Positions 1 through 12,600 of a DNA stretch of 64,000 nt are shown here, piece after piece. This stretch comes from Phylloscopus collybita. Lineage: Eukaryota > Chordata > Aves > Passeriformes > Phylloscopidae. The stretch lies in the NCBI GenBank assembly GCA_027886175.1, contig JAJNNQ010000027.1, forward strand, positions 7,206,001-7,270,000. Direction: 5' to 3'. The stretch's first letter is position 1; the number at the start of each line of letters is the position of its first letter. The position numbers and the translations under genes are program-made. The notes below the pieces were generated by a model. It did no database searches and was not told the origin of the DNA. It worked only from the letters and a program-made list of their open reading frames with translations.

Positions 1-478
1 ATGAGGGTCAATCAAAAACCCAGAGCCAGCCATCAGATTTATTTAGCACAGGAATTCAATTCTCCACTTTTAGAGCCATTGGAGTGTGGCACATTTCAGC
101 ATAAAATACATGACAATATGAAAAATTATTGAAAAACCAGCCCAGGAAGAGGCTCCCAGATAACAGAATGCTGGTTTCCTTTGGGATTAAGGTTTTATCC
201 CATGTCAGTTCAGGCAGAGAACTTTGTCAGCACTTGGAACACCTCGTTCTACAGGATGCTACAATTTTTAAGTGTGTGGCAATACTAAAAATTGGGAAAA
301 AAGCAGCAGCTGTGCTCAAGTGTACTAAAGGAATTTATATCATGAGCTCACAACACCTTGAGTTCAATGAGAGGAGGCACCAAGCAGGTGCCATGATACA
401 GAGCAATGCAGAGCCAAAGTTCCCACAATAAGCTTGTCTGGTCCCTCAGGAGAAGAGAGACAATGAAGATGTGTCCAG

Positions 479-504
479 AAAAAAAAAAAAAAAAAAAAAA
501 AAAT
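479..504. repeat. poly-A tract (26 bases) with TA run
   Basis: An uninterrupted run of adenines is followed by a short alternating TA stretch. It lies in the RTEL1 intron. No target-site duplication or retrocopy body is visible next to it. Confidence 0.9.
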
Positions 505-810
505 ATATATATAAACACTGTGAAAAAACTATTTTATTATTTTGACATTCATTCAGTAAAATTATCCTCTTGTAGAGGAAATGGAAGTTTATACAAATAG
601 TCCAAATATTAACAAAACAAGATCAAATCCCTCCTATGAGGAAAGGCTGACACAACTGGGATTGGAGCCTGGAGGACAGAAAACTTCAAGGTCACCTAAC
701 TGGGGCCTTCCAGTTTCTGAAGGGGGCTACAAGAAACATGGAAAGGGACTGATTTACAAGGACCTGTAGTAACAAGACAAGGAAGAATGGATTCCTACTG
801 ACAGAGAGGT

Positions 811-1036
811 TTATATTGGAGATTAGAAAGAAATTCCTCCCTGTGAGGGTGGGGAGGCCCTGGCACAGGCTGTCCAGAGAAGCTGTGGCTGCCCCATCCC
901 TGGAAGTGACCAAGGCCAGGTTGAATGGGGCTTGGAACAACCTGGGAGAAGTGGAAGGTGCCCCTGCCCATGACAGGGGGTGGAACAAGGTGAGCTTTAA
1001 TGTCCCTTCCAACCCAATCCATTCATGATTCTGTAA
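811..1036 (+). mobile_element. CR1 LINE 3' fragment
   Basis: Matches the familiar 3' end of avian CR1 elements: a lead-in resembling 'ttagatattggaaagaa', then 'tccctgtgagggtgg', 'aggccctggcacaggctg', 'agaagctgtggctgcccc' and the terminal 'attctgt' signature at about 1029. Only the 3' end is present, as is usual for CR1 copies, and it cannot move by itself. Confidence 0.85.
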
Positions 1037-1328
1037 TCAGACACAGCCAAGCCAAGGACAGACTGCATGAATACAAGCACTGCTTTCTCAGCCTTTCTTC
1101 CTTTTCCCAATTTAGGCAGGAACATCCCATCTATATTTCTACTGACTGTCACCTGCCAGCCACAATCTTAATTACCCCAGAGCAAAATAAAAACACAAGT
1201 AAAAGGTCAGAGAAGATTTGGAAAGGCAACACACAAAGCACATAAAGAAAACTTAAATGGTGACAACCTCTTCTTAGAGAAACCACTTTGTACAGTTAGA
1301 AACGACACACAGTTGGACACTCACGCAC

Positions 1329-1430
1329 CTTCTGCAGGCATTCCAGCACCTTGGCCATGTAGGCTTCCTGGCATGGGTAAGGCTGGAAGGGGAAATCCAC
1401 CGTGACCCCATTCAGAGTGATCCTGGGCAT
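1329..1430 (-). CDS. RTEL1: RTEL1, first coding exon (partial gene)
   Basis: Regulator of telomere elongation helicase 1 is a nuclear iron-sulfur SF2 helicase of the XPD family that dismantles T-loops, D-loops and G-quadruplexes. Only the first 34 residues are here. They start [19 protein letters not shown] and end VLECLQK, close to the human N-terminus, and include the FPFQPY segment that corresponds to the Q-motif region. The ATG is read on the minus strand at 1430. The exon appears to start at 1449 after a CTTGCAG acceptor, giving a 19-base 5' UTR segment, and ends at 1329 before a GTGCGTG donor in phase 0. The next exon, which should hold Walker A, is outside the window. The gene is divergent from STMN3, as in human. 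The identification rests on a short but highly characteristic peptide. Confidence 0.9.
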
Positions 1431-1489
1431 GGTTCCTTCCCTGAGGTGCCTGCAAGGAAGGGCAGACGGTGATGTCGTGGTGATATCAT

Positions 1490-1813
1490 GCCATGATAGG
1501 GCTGGACGAGACCTCAAAGTTCACCTCACTCAGCCCCTGCCATGGGCAGGAACACCTTCCACTATCCCAAGTTCTTCTAAGCCTCGTCCAACCTGGCTTT
1601 GGACACTTCCAGGGATGGGGCAGCCACAGCTTCCCTGGGCAACCTGTGCCAGCGCTGCCACCACCCTCACGGGGATGAATTTCTTCCCAGTATCGCATCT
1701 AACCCTGCCCTCTGTCAGGCTGAAGCCATTCCCCTTTGTCCCGTCGCTCCAGACCCTTGTAAATACGTTCCCTCCATCTTTCTTGCCTGCCCCTTCAGGA
1801 ACTGGAAGGAGCA
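1490..1813 (-). mobile_element. CR1 LINE 3' fragment (minus)
   Basis: Reverse-complement CR1 3' segment containing 'gggatggggcagccacagct', 'tgaatttcttcccagtatcg' and 'ctaaccctgccctctgtca'. It sits in the RTEL1 first intron between the CpG island and the first coding exon. The far end, toward 1813, becomes less certain. Confidence 0.8.
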
Positions 1814-1814
1814 A

Positions 1815-2420
1815 TTAGCTCACACCGCTTCGGGACGGGCCGCAGGAGGCTCACGGGCACTCGGGACCCGCTCCCGTACGCCCGGGCCGCACCCCCCGCT
1901 CCGGCCCGCGTTCCCGGGTCCCCGCGGTCCCAGCTCCCTGCGCTGCGGGGTTCCCGCGTGCCCCCATTCCCGTGTCCCGGTGCTCCCGGGGCCCGGCGCT
2001 CCCGCACCTCCCGTTCGGAATCCCCGCGCCGCTGGCACGTGACCCGCCGCCGCCCGGCTGCGTCACTTCCGGCGCGCGCTCTCGCGAGGGCGGCGGCGTT
2101 GTCCCGGTAACGCGCCGGGAAGGCGGCGGCCGTGGCGGGCCCGGGTCGGGGGGATAGCGGTGGAGCCCGGGCCGGCCTGTCAGGGAGCGAGGGGGCTGGG
2201 GGCGTCTCATGAGGGGCCCCTGGCAGAAGCGGCACAAGCCCGGTGGGGTTTGAGTGCTGCCGGCTCTGAGGGAAGCGGGTTCCGCTCCCCAGACAGGCCC
2301 TGGGCGGTTCAGCCGGAGAGTTCCGCAGCCGCTTCCCCCGGGGCGGAGGCCGAGGTTCGGCCCTGAAGAGGCGGAATATCGGCTGTTCGCTCGCGAAAAG
2401 CTGCATTTCTAAAGCCTCCC
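1815..2420 (-). promoter_or_regulatory. RTEL1: CpG island / RTEL1 promoter and non-coding exon 1
   Basis: About 600 bases are dense in CpG, lie upstream of the RTEL1 coding start and separate the two divergent genes. A compact motif stack is visible: E-box CACGTGAC (2036-2043), an ETS site ACTTCCGG (2065-2072) and TCTCGCGAG (2080-2088), a known TATA-less promoter element. The RTEL1 first exon should be here, but I cannot fix its donor. The open frames crossing the island on both strands look like GC-rich noise. A bidirectional transcript running toward STMN3 is possible but not shown. Confidence 0.7.
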
Positions 2421-5400
2421 AGCCCTGTGGGGGTCCCCCGCGCCAGGGCCACCCGGGACTGGCGTTCCTCCCCTTTTGAGCGGCTCAGGAGCGTGTGATA
2501 AGCGATGCCCTTGGCCTCAGTTTATCCCCTGGCTCCCTGCTGTGCTTTGTGCTGCGGTCGGCCACCCTTGGGCGGTGCTGCACGCAGGAGAGAGGGCAGA
2601 ACACGGCCGGATGTGCCGTGAAACCCTTTGTGAAACCCTCGGCATTTGAGGTGGGAGGGTTCTGCGGCTTTAAGTTGAGCCTCGCAGCTCCTGCCTTAGG
2701 AACGGTAATGAATTCTGACGGGTCTCTTTTGTTAGGGGTGAATGTGCCGCTCCTTTGTTCCCGGCTTTTCTTCAGCACGGTGCTCCCACCCGTCGGTCCC
2801 CTGCCAGTGTATCCAGGCACATCCAGGGATGGCTTTGTCGGCATTCCGGGTTCTCAGGCCGTGTGATTGTGGTGAACTGCTCTGAACTGATGGATCAGCC
2901 AGTTTTGTCAGAATCTGGTTTTAATAAATGCATAGGCATGGTTTACCTGGATCCCCAGATTTTGCAAAACTATGTTTTATGCAGCTCTGGAGATGCAGAG
3001 AGAGCAGGCAGGAAGAAAATACTTTGTGCTCATCTCTGTGGTTTATTGCTCTATCTCGTGTTGTCACTGCATAGGTGTAGAACAGGATGTGGCTCTTTCT
3101 AATGTAGCTTTAAAATGCTTTATTCCTGGCCAGCTGCACAGCTTGTTTGTGTGTAAAACAGTTCTGATGTGAGAAGAAACAGACCTTAAACTGTGTAAGT
3201 TAAACATTGTATGGTCTGTTCTGTTCCTGAACTACTTGTACCTTCTGTGTCAAGGTATTGGGTCAGGGGAGCTCATGGGCGTTGCTGTTTTGGTTGCCTG
3301 CCCTTAAATTCCTTGAGCTGAACTTCCCTGGATCATAAACTGTCTTTAATTGTAGGGAATGGGCTGGAGAACACTGAGTTATTCCTGTGGATCTTCGTGT
3401 GCTCCACACAAAATTTAACAGCTGGCTTTGCTCATGTTTCTGACTGTGAACTCTTCAATGTGATACCAGTCACACACAATTAAGCTGCAAAGAGATATTA
3501 GTTTGTAAAGACTGTGAGATGAGACTGTGGGATAACTTGAGGGGAGAAAAAAATGTTTGGAACTCCTCATAAATACATGGCATACAGTGTTGTTGTTATT
3601 TCCTGTAAATACATCTCTCCCACAGTGAAGAACAAGGTCAGCAGTGTATCAATGGATATCACTTTGCCTTCTTTCAGTGCTGTTGACAGGAGCAGTGTCA
3701 CTGCTGGGAGAGGGGAGCTGGGAGGTGAGCAGCCCGAGGCAGGAGCGGGCTGTGAGTCAGCAGCTGCCCAACAGCAAACATGAGTCAGCACCGGCCCCTC
3801 CGCAGCTCCTGGAGGCTGCTCCTCTGCACCAGTGACCTCACCTGACCAGGGCTGCAGGCTGCCTCCAGCACTGCTGGCCTTCTAAAAACAGAACAGAGGA
3901 AGGGGGTTGTAAGTTTAGAGGGAAAAATGTATTCCTCGGTGTGGAGGTTTAGTGAAGCTGCAGCATCTGTTGGGGTAAAGATGTGATAAATAAAGGTGTT
4001 GGTCTCACACTGGATTGTCATCTTGGTGTTTGTCTGCCTGGGATAAACTCTGAGTTATTTTAAAGCCAGAGTTTGGAGAGGAAGGAGAGAATTCAAAGCT
4101 GTGTCTGAGCACAGAGAGTTGTGTGACAGCCCCTCACCAGCCTGTCCCTGCCAGCCCAGCCAGGAGGAACCAGCCCTTCTCTACTTCTCACTCATTACTG
4201 GGTTTTAAGATCTTGGATAAACTATTTTTCATTTTCAAAGGAAAAAAAAAAAAAACACCAATGTACAAAATAAAAACCTTGTGAAAGCTGATCCTCAACC
4301 TCTGTGGGGAAGTGACTGAACCACACCAGAGACCCCAGCAAGGAGAGCAGTGGTGCTCTGCAGAAGTGCAAAGTCAATAAAGGCCGTGTTTGTTCAGAGG
4401 CTGCCCCAGCAGGATCTCTCTTCCCAGATGGGATCCAGATGCTGACAGAGGAGCAGGAATCTTCAGGAATGGAACAAAAGAGCCACGAGGGCCATCTGTG
4501 AAACTCCTGTGGTTGGCATGAAGGTTATTCACCCCTTTTCAGATAGGGCAGGATTGAGTTGCCATTTGTTCTTTCTTTTGTTTGCCCCCCACATTATTTG
4601 ATTTCTTTTAATGCTGACAGTCCAGAGCCTTTCAGTCCATTTACTGCTGGGAAATAATGACACAGCTTTCCACCTTGATCCTCCAAATCATTTGCTCCCT
4701 GTTTCTTACACAGTGTATTCTGGTGGGACACGTGGCCATGGCACCTTTAAATCATTCCACACCCTTTCCTCAATAAAAGGAATAAAAAGTATGCTGGATT
4801 GATGGCAAAAGATCCAGAATGTTGCAAGAGGTAGCCAGACCCTCTTGGGACTGCTGGGAATATCAAAGCCAGAGTTCATCCTGAAGAGAAGGGGGAAATC
4901 ATTCCAGCAGTCAGGGGCCTGGGATGGCTGCCTTCCTCTGATCATGTTTCATTTTTGAAACACACACAAGATAACCTGTCAAGCCATAGAGATCCAATCT
5001 GAGGAGAAAGTAGAGAGAGTTGGAACTACAAAACAAGGGCTTGGACAGAATAGGGAGCAGTTAAAGGTCATGAAAAAACTCCTGTTACAAACACACATTG
5101 CAAATGTGTGGACAGTGTTAATTTTATTCTGAGTTAGATATTTTCTCTATTTTTATTTTCTTCACAACAGAGTTAGAATAGGACACTGGGAGATTGTGAG
5201 AAAAATTAGGAAAGAATAAAAATCTCTGTCTTTCTAACTGAATTCAGTAGGCAGTGTCTGTGGCTTCTGCCCCTGAGCAAGCCAGATTCCTGGCAGGTAT
5301 TCCAACAACCTGTGGTTCTCTGCAGCAGCTGGAATTGTTTGGGAGTGTCTGCATTGCAGCGTGCCAGGAGATGTATGGGTTTGGGAGGATTCCTTGCTCC

Positions 5401-5940
5401 CAAGTGTGTGTGTGGTGCTGTAAAGGCACAGAAGCATTGGCCCCTGGCAATAGCCACAAATGGAAATGATAGAAATTATACAAAACAGACAGAAAATTAT
5501 AAGAAAAGAGGTTTTGGCGCCTAGGGTTGGAGAGAAACCCAGAGAATTCTAAATGAAATCAAAAGGCTCCATTCTGCTCTTTCTCCTCTACTTTTACAGC
5601 AGTTTCCTCCCCAAACTGCAGCTTCTTTTAGTGCCTCAGTGCTGGTGCGAAAAAACCCCCAACTAATCCCATGCCTAAAAACCTGCTGGGATCCCTCCTC
5701 CCTTTGCTGTTTGCCTAAAGCTGCTGCAAGGTTTGGGCTTTGGGTTTCATATCTCAGCCCAGTCAAGCCAGACCCCCGACCTGGCCCTGCAGGTGAGGCT
5801 GCCTTGGAATGGCTGGTTAAAAAAAAAAAAAAAAAAAAATCGTTTATCTTGCTTAACTCTGCTTTCAGCACGGGAAAAAGCAGTTTAGCCCATCTCGAGC
5901 AGACAAGAAAGGGAGGAAGAGGAGGAAAAAAAATCCTCTT
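2421..5940. other. intergenic region between RTEL1 and STMN3
   Basis: No recognisable protein gene. The open frames are short, overlap on both strands and resemble no family I know. Visible items are a pair of TGAGTCAGCA motifs (3753-3762 and 3781-3790), short A tracts (about 4241 and 5819-5839) and several isolated AATAAA-like strings. It probably holds distal regulatory DNA for STMN3; a non-coding transcript cannot be excluded. Confidence 0.6.
3753..3790. promoter_or_regulatory. paired AP-1/MARE-like sites
   Basis: Two identical 10-mers, TGAGTCAGCA, lie 28 bases apart (3753-3762 and 3781-3790). The sequence is an AP-1 core (TGAGTCA) extended by the GCA half that Maf and NF-E2 type factors prefer. 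They lie about 2.5 kb upstream of the STMN3 start codon. Motif match only; no function is shown. Confidence 0.4.
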
Positions 5941-5949
5941 TTGCCAGCG

Positions 5950-6258
5950 CCCGGCTGGGTGTGTCTCGCCCCCCCCGCCGTGGGGCTGTGTTCCTGGCAG
6001 GCAGGCTTGCCTGGGAGGGATCTGCCGTCAAAGCCACCCAGGAAAGGAGGCCTGATACGCTCATTAATATTCTGAACTAGTGACCCTTCTTTTTCTTTCC
6101 ACCCCTCGCCTTTCTCTGGGCGCTCCAGCCTCTCCCCGCCGCGGATGGCTGCAGCCCCCTCCAGCTGAGTCAGTCCTCCCTCCCCGCAGCATTGCAGCAC
6201 CTCCGCAGCTCCTGCGCTCCCTCCTGCTCCTGCAGCACCGCTCCGCTCCCGCCGCAGC
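5950..6258 (+). promoter_or_regulatory. STMN3: STMN3 promoter and 5' UTR
   Basis: GC-rich DNA directly upstream of the STMN3 ATG, rich in CCTCC and CAGC motifs, with a perfect AP-1 core TGAGTCA at 6166-6172. No convincing TATA box is placed close to the ATG, although an ATTAATAT string lies at about 6062. The transcription start cannot be fixed from sequence; the 5' UTR probably covers about the last 100-150 bases. Confidence 0.5.
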
Positions 6259-6277
6259 ATGGCCAGCACCGTCTCAG
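6259..6277 (+). CDS. STMN3: STMN3 coding exon 1
   Basis: Encodes residues 1-6 (MASTVS) plus one base of codon 7. The donor is CAG/GTAGGA and the phase is 1. It is too short for ORF detection; the exon is placed by joining to exon 2, which restores the family sequence SAYKEK. Confidence 0.93.
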
Positions 6278-6632
6278 GTAGGACAGGCGGCTTCTCAGGG
6301 GCTTGACATCGATGCACTTCTAAAACCATCAAGTTTTATACATTTTTTTTAATCATTATTCTTAAGGGTTGGGTTGGTTGATTTTTTTTTTTTTTCCTCC
6401 CCCGTGGGTTTCGGGGGTGTTCTGTGCTGAGGAGGCAGCTGGTATGGCAGCATTGTTCCCCTTCCTCCCCCATACACACACCCCTCTGATGCAAGATAGC
6501 AGGTGGGCTTTTTTATTTTAATATGAATACACGTGTGATAAACTTGCCAATTTAAAGCATTGCTGCCGTTTCATTGTGCCATTAGAAGATGCTGCTACGT
6601 GCCAATTAAGTATTATTTTTGTAACGTCGTAG

Positions 6633-6677
<45 letters not shown>

Positions 6678-9600
6678 CCTAAGAAAAAATTGCACGCGGT
6701 GCAGCTGGATGTAAGGGAATCAGAAATAACATTTTGTTTTGTGAAAATCATGTATTGCCTAAATGGGTAGTGGAGAGAAAGACATGGGCAAGAGTCAGTA
6801 ATGCCCTAAAAAAATCCCCCAAAGCCAACCAGAAGAACCTGGATGGGGTTTTGTGTATTCTCCTGGCTTCCCAGCCCCAGATTTCTTGCACAGCTCGCAT
6901 TTCTTGCTTCGAAGATGCTACAGGGGAGCGGTCCTCTGATGGCGTTGGGTGAAATGAGATGCTGCAAGGGGAGCCCTTCCTCCCTCCTGCAGCAGTGCCG
7001 GGAATCACAGCGCGGCTGCCCGCCAGCCTGCCCGGGTTTGGCTTCAGGATGGCAGCCCGAGGATGCTGTGCTGCTTCAGTCCAGCTTCCTACAGACCCGT
7101 CGTGCCCCCTTTGACTGGGAAGGAGGGATTCAAGTGGCTGAAACTGGGAGTGTGGGTGAAGGAGAAGAAAAGCTTGAAATGGTACAATGAACATTGGGTG
7201 GCTTAAAAGGGTCTTTTTCTTTTAGAAAAACGATTTTTTTTTTTCCCTTGGAATTACTCTGAATTCTGCAGCCCACAAAGAGGGGTTTGGGAGGGGGAAG
7301 TGAGATCCTGGAGGGTTGAGCAGGAGGGACAGATAAAAAGGAGGAGTAGGCAATGTTTTTTGCCCCCCAGGCAGGGAACCAGCCCGCAGGAGACCAGACA
7401 ACACTTCTTGCTTCTTTCACTGCCCTTTGCCGAGGTTTCCTGCCGTGCATTTTCTATTCCTTGCTCCTTTTGAAAGACCAGTAGATGCAGGGGGAAGAAG
7501 GACAGAGAGATGGAGGGGTGTGTAAGTGGGGGGAGTACAAGGGCACAGCTGATCCTGAGAGGGCTTTGCATGCAAGACATAAAGCAGCATTGTAAAAAAT
7601 GTGTTTATGACAGAAATCCTCCAGCTATTGTATATATTCCTGCGAGTATCCCTGTCTGAATGAACGTCTGCAGCAGTGCACTCTTGGGAGGTGCCACCCA
7701 TCTCCTGCCTTCCCTACTGAGCAGGGTTGGACCTCGTTTGCACAGTGGGGGTGGGAGGGAAAGCTCAGACTTACCAGCCCTCTAAGCCAAGGTTGCATCA
7801 AACTTGAGATGGATGGGGTGGTGGATGAAACACACGTAGGCAGAACATGCGATTTCCAGTTGGTGCATTCTCACCCTTCCAGCCCACTGCATGCCCATCG
7901 CACATTCCGTCCTCCCAAAGATGCGGTTTCACTGTCAAAGAGATTTAAGATCATGAAGAAGCGTGAAATGGGGCTTCCTTGTGACTCAGATCAAGCAGAG
8001 AAGCAATTTCAAGGAGTTGGAAGTCATGGAAAGCAGTGTTGTGGCAGGAGGGAAGAGAATGGGCGCTGCGTGCCAAGGGAGGGTCGGGGCTGAGCCTCGC
8101 CCAGCTGCCTTTGCAGGAGCAGCTCCCCATCTCCCCATCTCCTGCAGCTCGTACAGCAGCAAAGGAGAGTCGCCTGGAAAGGCAGGAGAAAAAGAATTAG
8201 GAATCCTTCATTTAAGGAATGAGTCTTTTTCGCTCTCTTCGTTATTTCCTCCTTTATTCTCAGCCAAAGCCGATCCGCGCCGAGGGGAGGGCAGCTGCAG
8301 TCGTCTGCGGCTGATGCCCGGGGGCTTATCCCCCTCGGGAAGACTCGCTTGGTTTGTTTAAACAAACAACCAAATCCTCGGGATGAAAAGACACAGGGCT
8401 CGCTCCCCCGAGCCTGGCTGCCCTCTCTCTCTCTCTCTCTGTGTCTCTGCTGGCTGTCACCTCAGGCGTTCTCTCGGTGTTGTTCTCGGTGCCGGGATGG
8501 GCGGCACATGCTCAGAGCCGGCTCAGCTGCGGTGCCGGCCCCGCTGCCGGCCAGGGCAGAGCCCTCGCACCTCCTCCCCTTGTGCAGCATCTGCACACAA
8601 GGCTTTGTGCTTTTGTGCACCGCGGCCCGGGGGCCTGGCCGGGCTCTGCGGGGCGACGGAACTCCCCCCCGCCCTCCCCAGCACAGTTTGTAGCGTCTGG
8701 GCTGAATAAAGAGACCTGAGGTTATGAAATGATGCAGAAGGTGACATCCCCACCGGCTTTCTCCGGCGCTGGCGTGTCTGAGAAGGTGGAGCCAAGAGGA
8801 AACACCGGGTTGTCATTCCCGGCCTCATGACGGGGCATGGTAAATGGGCCTTGGCATCGGCAGATCCCAAGGTTTCCCCGTCCTGCACTGAAATGTGAGA
8901 GCTGAGGGACTTCATGTAGCTCTGGGTTATCCCCTGATCCCTTTTCTGGGTGGCATTGAAGGACACCACATGGTGTTGCCCCGTCCTGACATTTCTACTG
9001 CCCACGCTGGAGAGTCAGAGTCCTTTCTGTCAAGCTCTCCATCTCTCTGTGTTCTCAAGAAATGACTGTTGTTGTTTTCTTTGGCTGTTGAAGAAGTCCA
9101 TGTGGCCTTAAAAAATTATGGTTCTTTTATTGGGAATTCAGTTTTACATACCAAAAAAGCCTATTATTGTAGGCATTTATATATTTATTTTTTTTCACCA
9201 GTGTATCCAAGCAAGGGATCTAAATAATTAGCTTATATTTGCTCTTTCTAAAATATAAATAATATCTTGTTTAATGGCACCATGTAGACTCCAGGAAGAT
9301 GCTTCAGGTATCTCAAATGAGCCCTTTCTTGGGATCTGTCATTGTTGGTTCAGATCTGGTGAAGGCACTGTTTTATCAGATGAGCACATTTTCCTTCTTT
9401 TGAGTAAAAGCTGAGGTTTAGTGGTCTGATGAGGCAACCAGAAGGCTGCAGATAAGCCCATTGTGACAGCAGTGTGGGCAGCAGAGGGGTGAATGGGAGT
9501 GATGGTTCTTCATGACAATCCTTGGAGGGACCTGAAACTCACTCAGACTTCTACACCCCTAAATTAACTGGAAACAGCATGCCTGGCTGATCCCTCCCAG

Positions 9601-12600
9601 TTGTCCTACTGACATGGGCTTTACTCCTCCAGATGTGAGTTAAGTTTTAAAAATTAAAGCCTCCCCTCCAGAGGGGAGTTAAACCAATGTGCTATGGTTT
9701 AGAAAATACAAAAGAGCCAGAGAGCAACCGAAGACCGTGTGCATGTACTGTGGTGCTTTGGCACCTCTCAAATAGTGAAGAGCTGCTCAACATATTTCCA
9801 AATAATCCTTTTATTCTTTCAAGGTACCTCTACATGATTATTGCTCTACTAGAGAATCTTATCCCCTCTGAACTTGTTTATACAGCTAGTACCACTATAC
9901 AATGGGGAAATAAAATAATCCTCAGTTAATGGAAAGGAAGCCCAGATCCAAAGAAACTAAATCACCCTCTGTGGTCACACAGCACATCTGTACATGACAC
10001 ATCATGGTACTGGGCTCTGTCTTTGACTGTCTGATGAGCTGCTGCCTCATCAGCTCCACAGCTCTTTTGTAGCTCTTTGTCTCACCCAAACCTGACTGTG
10101 AAACCTGCGTTTGTCCCAAATCTACAAACACTCTGGGTCAGCTGCTCCCATTTGGTCCCTTCCTCTGCTTTATCAAGCAGCACAGGCCACACTTCTCTCC
10201 CTCCAACAGTAACCCCCCCAGCCAGGGCTCTGCTGCACACCTTGGGCCCTTCTCTGTTGCTGAGCCCATACAAGAGGAGATTTCCCTGGTCATTTTCCCA
10301 GGAGCAGCCCACATGTTCCTGTGCTACAGCTGAGGTGATTTGCTGATGCATTGGCTGTGCACAGCACAGGTTGTTGTGACATTCATGAGCTGCCAATAAA
10401 ACCTGGGGGGAAGGAGGTGGGTGATTGGAAACCATTCCTGGGCAATAGTTTAGCAGATGTCTGACAGAAGGCAGAGTAAACCTCACATCTGCCTCTTCTC
10501 ATGGATGATTCCACATGAGCTTGTGGTAACTTCTGCACCTGGATCTCATGGTGTCCCTATGCCATCAGTGGGCTACAACTACTGAGCTGACAAAAAAAAA
10601 AAAACAAAACAAAAACAAAACCAAATCAACCAACCAAACAAAAAACCCAACAAAAAACCCCACTAGTGTTTTTTGATTCTGTAAGATCTGCTGCTGACTT
10701 ATTTGTGGAAGCTGAGGAGCAAGAAGGTGGAAGTGCATTAGACTGAAGGTCTGGCCAATATTTTCATGATGAGATTCTCAGCAGGGGAGAATATCTAGAG
10801 CCTGCTGTACTCTTGAGGCTTCTTGAGGACTCTGGTTGCTTTTGTTGTGTGTGTGGCTTTGCAGTCTGTGCTGGAGGTCTCAGTTCTCTGTCTCTCTGTC
10901 TTCTGTACTTTCTATTTAAGCTTTGCATTTATAATTGGCCTGTTCTTATTTTTTCATGAGATAATATTCATTATGGAAGCAATTCTTACTTCTCCAAAGT
11001 TATCTTCGCAAACCAAATTGTTTTGTTGTAATAACCTTCCTCCGACCTTGCTATCAGACAGAGCACATCCAGTCTCATCCATTTGAATTTCACATAAATT
11101 AGCCTTGCTCTGCCTCTGGTTCACTGTGACTGATGCCATGTCACTGTTGTGTCGCTCTGTCTTGCTGGATCTCATTAAACACCACCCCAAAGCCTGGCTG
11201 CAGTTTAGCTTTATGTATTTAGGAAACAGAGAATGAAACTTTTTAATGAATAAAAGGTTTCAAGCCCCACCATCCAGGCACATCATGAGCAGGAAAATGA
11301 ATCCCACTGCTCCTGCACCACACCATTCCCAGCTGTTCCTCCATCCCTGGCACCATCAGCACTTGGGGAGCAGCTGGATAATGTCTCCAGGGGTTGACTT
11401 ACAGATAAACACTTCACATGGATCAATGGTGTGCACAGCACTCGTGCAAAGCAGTGGGGATATGGAAATGCAGGATGTTCCCTACAGCACGAGAGAGAGC
11501 ACAGGAAAGGGGTCACTAGAGAGAGCTGGGAGCACCCTGAGCCTCTGGTGCCTTGGTGAAGGCTCAGGACATCTCCCTTCTTCTCTTTGCAACAGGGAGA
11601 AAGTGATCTTCCCCAGGCCATATATTCTATTGTAATATAATAGTAATACTCAGAATAAAGTAAGATAAAAAAATTTAATAAAGATTGATTGGCTCATGGG
11701 GTGTGAGGTGGAATACAACCAAAGCAGAATCAGCCTGTGCTGATTGCAGAGCATAAGTGTTCAGAAAGTTTGAGTAACTGGCTGCACTTTTATGGATTGT
11801 AGCTTAATCACTGCTCAAATTCCTCTAAAGCCAACAGAATGTGAGTTCATTCTACTTTACAGGATGGGATGCTGATAGATTTTCTCTTCCTTCTACAGTT
11901 TATTCACTTTTTGGTTTACACAACACAGTTATTTGCAAAGTTCCACCCCAGTTCTGATATGGCAGCAGTGAATTGTTCTGACACAGAGATGAAGAGCATA
12001 CCAGAATGAATGAATTTGGTGCTGATCCTTCTATTTCAGTGTTTGCCTTAAAAGAGAAGTAAAATGTCAGTAATTCATTCCTGAGTGAGCAGCCTGTCCT
12101 AATCCTCTGCCCAGCAGCTAGGCAGAGTTCTTGCTGCACCTCTGAGACTGCAAAGCAGTGCTCTGGTATCAAGTCCCTGAGGACCCGAGTCAGATTAATT
12201 TATACAGAAATGAAATATTTGCTCAGTGCAAGCTGAATTTATTTCTACTAAGTTAATAGAATTAAAAATCCTAATAGATGCTCAAGTAAAAAGTTCAGCA
12301 TCCCCTGTCTAATTGTTCTTAAAATATGTACATTTGTGCACTAGATCCATCCTTTCTGGGCAGGAACTCCATGGCCATGTCATATTCTGGCCAGCCATGT
12401 CTTTTCCTAGTTCAAGGGTTTTGACTACTGGCAAAAGTGTGTCCTCAAAACCTTAAATCTATTGCAAATGGGAGTGCAGATACTTCTGAAACAAATTCTA
12501 GAGCTGAGGTTGGCAGTCTTTTACCCCCGAGTTTTAAGCAGCTGTGATTGAGCCATTGTCTTGCTTCAGGAGATCTCATAAGATCTTAAGATTTTAAGAT

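Larger units (their letters stand above)
1..1328 (-). other. RTEL1: RTEL1 intron after first coding exon
   Basis: Reading on the minus strand, everything below 1329 follows the splice donor of RTEL1's first coding exon. I searched it for the next exon, which should carry the Walker A motif (ESPTGTGKT in the family), and did not find it, so that exon lies left of the window. The stretch contains a 26-base A tract (479-504) followed by a short TA run, and a CR1 fragment at about 811-1036. Nothing else is recognisable. Confidence 0.6.
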
